Assembly: GCA_013399115.1 (NCBI GenBank)
Contig: VXAA01004065.1
Span: 79,386-143,385 of the forward strand
Direction of reading: 5' to 3'
Source of the DNA: Anseranas semipalmata
Lineage: Eukaryota; Chordata; Aves; Anseriformes; Anseranatidae
DNA: 64,000 nucleotides
Position numbers and translations under genes: made by a program. Under the pieces are notes generated by a model that was given only the letters and a program-made list of their open reading frames with translations, made no database searches and was not told the origin of the DNA. Shown here one piece after another: positions 59,141 to 64,000 of this stretch (the first letter of the stretch is position 1; each line of letters starts with the position of its first letter).

Positions 59141-62100
59141 ACCACCACTTCCATTAAAATAAACTATGCTTGTATTAAAACAAGGTGAAAAATATAAGAA
59201 TGTGCAATTGATAGAAAATAGCATTCATACAGCTCATTACTAGATTGATTGGCACTGAGATGGATTAATTGATTTTCCTGCATTTGGCAGGGGCAAGGTC
59301 TGTCATAACAATTCTTAGTGCTTCACAAACGTTAACTAATCGTTCGCCCTCTTGCTGTCAGGTAGTAATTTTGCTTCGTATACAGATGGGAAAAGCCAGC
59401 AGCGTGAATTTCTTGCCTCAGGTGAAGCGTCCTGCCAGCAGTGCCAGGTTACCACTGCGTCCCAGTGCACTGATGCCAGGAGAATCCCCCCATTTCTGTG
59501 GCTCTGGGAATTTTGTTTCCATCGTGTCTTTCTGGTACACAGGGTCCAGATCAGACTGAGGTATCTACAGAGCTGAATAGATAAAGTTTTAGTGAGTGTC
59601 ATCTTCTTTGCCGTAAGAATGAAGCCTATAACTACTGTCCTAATTAATTACAATCATCGTTAAAGTATTAGGAATCCCAAAATATAGTGAGATTTACCTA
59701 GCTTTTCAGCTTTGGACAAATATATAAATAGTACAGCAACCAGATATTTCTCCCACCTGTAATATTATTTTTCATGTCCTATTTGAACTGTGAAAACAGG
59801 ATTGAAATGGATAGCCTTGTAAGACCCTTAGAACGCTGTAGAGCAGTTGTCCTGGACAGAAGAGTTCACCTTCTTCGATGGACAGGGCCAATGCCGATTA
59901 TCAGCGAGATCAAATACAGTATGTCCACTGAGATTCTCATCTCTCTCAGCCTTGCTTTACAGTTTCTTCCTTTTTGGTCTGAAGTATTAATAAAAAAAAA
60001 TGACAAGCTAGAAATCAATGTCAAATATAAAAAGTGTTTATTATCCATGTGAAACCTAATACTGCATTTCCTGCAGTGGCAACAGTTGATTGATGAGGCT
60101 GACATGTAGGAACATTCTCTCGTTTTGACAAGTTTGATAGAGCCTTTGACTTGATATTTTTTTCCTGATGGATAAAAGGGAAGCAGGTGTGGCAGTGTTA
60201 ATATATATAGATTTTTTTTTGGTACGGTTACTGTCTGCTGAGAAATTCTGGTCTTTGGAAACGTAAATCTGAGATCAGCTAGCAAGTTTTCTCTCCAGCT
60301 GCCCTTGTGATACTACAACAGCTCTGTGTACTTCATTTCTGCGGCATCATTTCACACCCTTCCACACTGATGGCGTCTTCCGTTTGCTAGCCAGCGTGTA
60401 GAAGCAAAATCAATTGTTGTTTTCCTCCCTTTACAATCCCTGAGTTTTCTTACAAATATTAATTGAGAATACCCCCTCATTCCTTTATGCTCCATCAAAT
60501 TACCTTCTCTTATAGCCTGTCTCTCCAAGGTGAAGTTGTTGGCCTGCATGGTCATGTTCAGGATTATGAGCATCAGTAAGATTTAAACGGTGAGCGTTTG
60601 TATTCAGGCTTGCTCAGCTTGTCTTTGGGGCTGGGTGGTTTCGGGGTCTATGACGGGTGCTATAAAACAGGTGGGAGGAACCCTAATATTGAGCTAACTT
60701 TGACTGTGAGCTAAGCAAACCACTATCTTGTTAAAAGAATAGGGCAGTGAATGAGAGATTTCTACAAAGATCTGGAAGTCTATGATTTGAATTCTTGTCT
60801 GGTTTGGTTTCAACATCAATAAATAAAACTACTTCAGCAGAAGTGTCTTTACTGATGAAAAAAAATCAAAATAACTTGGTAACATCAGAGGTATCATTAA
60901 TATTTGTCCTTTACTTCTAAAGGAAGCAACACAGTTTACCCTGCGATAAATCAATTATTTTATCATGTGTGAACTCTGCCAGTGACAGAGTATCTGTCAT
61001 GTCTGTAAATTCATGAGGCACCTGTAGATTTTGTTTGTCAATAAATAACTTCTTCGAGCCTCAGAAATACATATATTGTTCACGTTTTTGCAGCCCACTG
61101 TGTCTGGCTGTATGCTTCTTGCATAAGCAAGCTGTAAGCTTCTTGCTCCAGTGCTGATGTAGTGATTGCTGGTACTCACTCTTGCTTTTTAAAAAAGGAA
61201 AAAATAGTACAAATGAAACAGGAATGTTCAGTGAGGTGTTGGTGAGTCCCGTAGTGACTTCGAGAACAAGACAGAGATGTCTGGTCTGCGAGCTCGAGTC
61301 AGCAGCTGGAGGTGGGCACCACAAACCTTCCATAGGCGAGCTATGGGCAGCTGCTGGAGGTGGTCCAGCACAGGTGAAGAAAGCGCTGAGCAGGGCTGGG
61401 AAGGGCTTGAGGGGCTTCTGGAGAGTGTCTTGCAAAGCCGAGCCACTTGGAGAGGGCCCTGTGCCGGCTGGAAGCGCGAGTCCCGGCTCAGACTCTGTAA
61501 TCACGTCCTGGATAAGAATTTGAAATGGCCCCAGCTCGGATGGGAGGTGTTGGCTTCTGTGGTTTAATGCGATCGTCTGGTAGTTAAAACTTGCTCATGG
61601 AATTCAAACTTATATGTGAGTTTTTGTCCAAAAATTAAATACAGCCCAGCTTTCAGACTGGGGAGGCAACTCCATGTGATGTGTCACAACTTGACTTTTG
61701 TTTAAGAAATGAGTATACTTCATGTCAGCAACCTGTGGATTTCTCAAGAGTTAATTTGTCTTCCCTCATTTTCCCTTGAGTTTACTCCAAGTTGTCTTAA
61801 TCTCATGCTACAAAGTAATTAAAAATATCGGTCTTTAGATCCTTCCCTCTAAATGGCTCAGAAGGGAGTATGTGGGTCAGGGGAGTGCTGGCACCGGAGT
61901 CTCATCAGACTGTGACAAAATAAATTATTCCTCCGTTCATGAGAGCAGAGTATAATGAGGTTTGACATAGTGAAAACTGAAGCTCATTCTGTAGCTGCAA
62001 TTGTATGTATAAGGTTGGTTGGAAACATCCCAAGAGGTGTTTGCGCAGCTGTTTAATACTACGAGTTTTCTTTATAGATGCTTAAACAAGCAGGCTTGTC

Positions 62101-62599
62101 TGATATCGCTGTGGTGGTACACAACAAGGGTGTCAGGGAAGCTATCTTTTTGCCCTGCAAGTGCTCATGGGCTGAAAGAAAAAGACGACGGTGATTTAGG
62201 TGGAATAACCCAGGGCCCCTCGGCTGAGTCGAGGGGATGCAGATTCGAGGCCTGGCTGAGTTCGAGGGGGGAGGCTCTGCGCAAAACCGCTGCTCTGTAA
62301 TGGAGGTGCCTTTCCCAAGGTGATCTGTCAAAACTGGTAAATTGGGGTGAAACGTGAAGGGTGAGCCTTAATTTCTGTGTTTAACAAAAGTCCAAAAGCT
62401 GATTGAAAACAGTTTGGTTCACTCCTAAGAAATGTTTCCTAGAAAGAGGAGCGCTGATGATTTTAGCACACGCGTAAGCAGGCAGTGTTTCACTCTGTTC
62501 TTCCCATTTGTGGTTGGTAGATTTGGCTTCTGCATATGGGAAGGATCTTTTTTCTGAAAATTGAGTGGATGCTAATGTGTGCTCAGCAAAACACATCAG
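59141..62599. other. Unique sequence with a GC-rich patch at 61.2-61.5 kb
   Basis: Mostly AT-rich unique DNA. The segment 61240-61520 is GC-rich and open in several frames on both strands (up to 147 codons on minus, 61061-61504), with CAGCTGGAGGTGG and CAGCTGCTGGAGGTGG forming an imperfect internal duplication. Nothing is recognisable as protein. A T run lies at 60212-60220. Segments near 60900-61010 and 61780-61830 are AT-rich and complex but not assignable. Confidence 0.5.
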
Positions 62600-63190
62600 A
62601 ACAACGTCCGCATTTAGACATCAGCTGCTCTCCGGGTCAGCAGACCTACGGCTCCAGAAGGAGTTCGGGCAGCAGCTAAAGCTGTGCTGGAAGAGCGGAT
62701 CCCGAGCTGCCTGCGAGCAAGTCACTAGAGGGCAGCCGGAGCCGCGCAGCGATGTGCAAAGTGCGGCTGTTGCGAATCGGCAGAACCCCCCCGGTCCATC
62801 CACTCGTGCCTGGTGAGCCCTGCCACAGCCCGGCCCTTCGTGGCAAGCGGCCGTTTCTACCGCGCGCTCCCCTGTAACGTCAGCCTGCGCTGGGGAGGCG
62901 AGCAGGCCGAGCCCACGTGCGCTCCACGCGGTCCGTGTGTAACCGGGTTGCTCGGGAATCGTCCCGGTGTGGAGTGGGGACGTGCCGCCGTCCCCTCAGC
63001 GAGGGACTCGTGCAGGAGCGCTAGCCTTTTGTACTGCGACCAGAGCCCAAGTCTGTCTGCCTGGCCCACCATCTTATGTCCGTGCCAGGGGAAGATCTGG
63101 TTGGCAAATACGCGACTGCGCGATACGTCACCTCCCTCCCCACGGCAGAGCATCACCCTCGCGAGAGCTGCACGCGTCTTGAAGCTTCGG
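62600..63190. promoter_or_regulatory. CpG island, candidate promoter
   Basis: By hand count there are about 52 CpG in the 540 bases 62641-63180, at roughly 60 percent GC, so the observed-to-expected ratio is near 1. Nearly all of the rest of the window is CpG-depleted. CpG islands of this size in birds usually mark a transcription start site. Possible sites within it include a CACGTG E-box at 62914-62919 and CRE-like TAACGTCA (62875-62882) and TACGTCA (63124-63130). No TATA box is evident, as is common for island promoters. Overlapping reading frames (126 codons plus, 99 minus) are unrecognised and likely chance. The direction of transcription and the gene it serves cannot be told; the gene may lie beyond the right edge, or the window may be its first intron or upstream region. 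Confidence 0.7.
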
Positions 63191-64000
63191 TAGCTGTGGA
63201 TTTTGTCAAGCTATGTTGAGAGGCAAGGGTGACCTCGACTCTTTGAATCACGGGATGTGCCACATGGGCAAAGCTGCCTGACTCAAACTGTACTTACAGT
63301 GGGAAAGATCATGTACCAGGTGCCCATGAAATATCTGGGGATTTTCAAAAGAACCAAACAAGTGCACTGCAACACTAATAATGTGGATAATATTTTTCTG
63401 TCCTGCAATTTCAAGTGTTGCCTTGATTTTCCATGGTGGTGGCAACACAACCCGGAAGCTGGGTAAGAGATCCTTGGGAATCTTGCACGGGGTGTCCTTC
63501 AGCGGGTGACAGCGGGGAGCGCTGAGCCCCGCAGCGCCGTGCAGCAAGGAGCGCTTTGCCACGTCTCTGCGAGGCTCTTGCACCGTGAGCACATGCCAGT
63601 CTCACCTCCTCCCGGTGCCACAGGAGTGAAGCAGAGGAAGACCCGGCCATCACTGTACTGGCTTCAAACCCTAGGATGCTACTTGTGCTCCTCTGCCACC
63701 CCCGACATAGCAACTGAAGGATGTTTTCAGGATACCTGTATAAATAACACCTGGGCTTGTTTGCAGCTTGTCCTGGAACCCCGCTCTCTCCCCCCAGACA
63801 TCCTTCCTGTGTAGCATGAAGACTTTCTCAGCACTGTTCTCCATTCTCCATGACTATATAACTTTGGTAATCTCTGAACAACTGCTCAAAGCTTGCACTG
63901 AGGGTCTCTTAAGTGCTGTCTTTATGGAAACAGAAAAATTCTTCTTCCCCTGCAACCCAGGTACCCACCTGCCAAGGTATGGTTTGAGCTGGGAAGCTAC
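63191..64000. other. Shore of the CpG island, no gene seen
   Basis: GC content stays moderately high, with a second, smaller CpG-rich patch around 63500-63590. Overlapping frames on both strands (up to 114 codons) encode nothing recognised. If the island is a promoter firing to the right, a first exon or early intron would lie here, but no exon can be defined. Confidence 0.45.

Noticed and set aside
61240..61520. GC-rich patch as a second CpG island or coding exon
   Set aside because: CpG count is low for its GC content, and frames are open on both strands with no recognised product.
1..64000. CRISPR arrays, operons, bacterial promoters, terminators or toxin-antitoxin systems
   Set aside because: The DNA is vertebrate: avian retroelements, CpG depletion, and no dense coding. 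No regularly spaced repeats or operon-like gene order exist.

Overview
This window looks like bird nuclear DNA. The best evidence is interspersed repeats. Four fragments of the LINE CR1 carry the avian-type 3' end, and two of them also carry the end of the reverse-transcriptase ORF. One endogenous-retrovirus fragment resembles a family I know from bird genomes. Two older MIR-type SINE remnants are also present. Recognisable repeats cover only a few percent of the 64 kb, which fits a bird better than a mammal. The species cannot be named from the sequence. A 20-base run of N inside a poly(A) tract shows this is draft assembly sequence.

I found no protein-coding gene that I can support. No reading frame exceeds about 195 codons, and the longest one is partly CR1. 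The other frames of 140 to 170 codons either lie in GC-rich stretches where several frames and both strands are open, or encode nothing I recognise. No tRNA, rRNA or known small RNA was recognised. The window is best read as intergenic sequence or the inside of a very large intron.

Layout: 1-9.6 kb is AT-rich unique sequence with short tracts and direct repeats. A MIR SINE lies at 9.63-9.82 kb. From 9.8 to 34.2 kb is more unique sequence, with small inverted repeats and one weak exon-like interval at 10.78 kb. At 34.2-35.8 kb there is a possible old repeat, the assembly gap, and a moderately CpG-rich, GC-rich block. From 35.8 to 46.7 kb is unique sequence with an A-rich tract and a CR1 scrap at 42.15 kb. 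A repeat cluster follows at 46.7-49.5 kb: a CR1 tail, the ERV fragment, and two CR1 copies in opposite orientation with their 5' ends meeting. A minus-strand MIR lies at 52.8 kb. A TAATTA-rich segment at 54.25-54.42 kb is the most enhancer-like piece of the middle. Near the right end, about 62.6-63.2 kb, is a real CpG island, the strongest promoter candidate, facing an unknown direction.

There is no operon-like or multi-gene system here. The features most worth following up are the CpG island, the CR1 inverted pair with its fold-back potential, and the possible conserved non-coding segments. All of the regulatory readings are inference until tested by cross-species alignment and transcript data.
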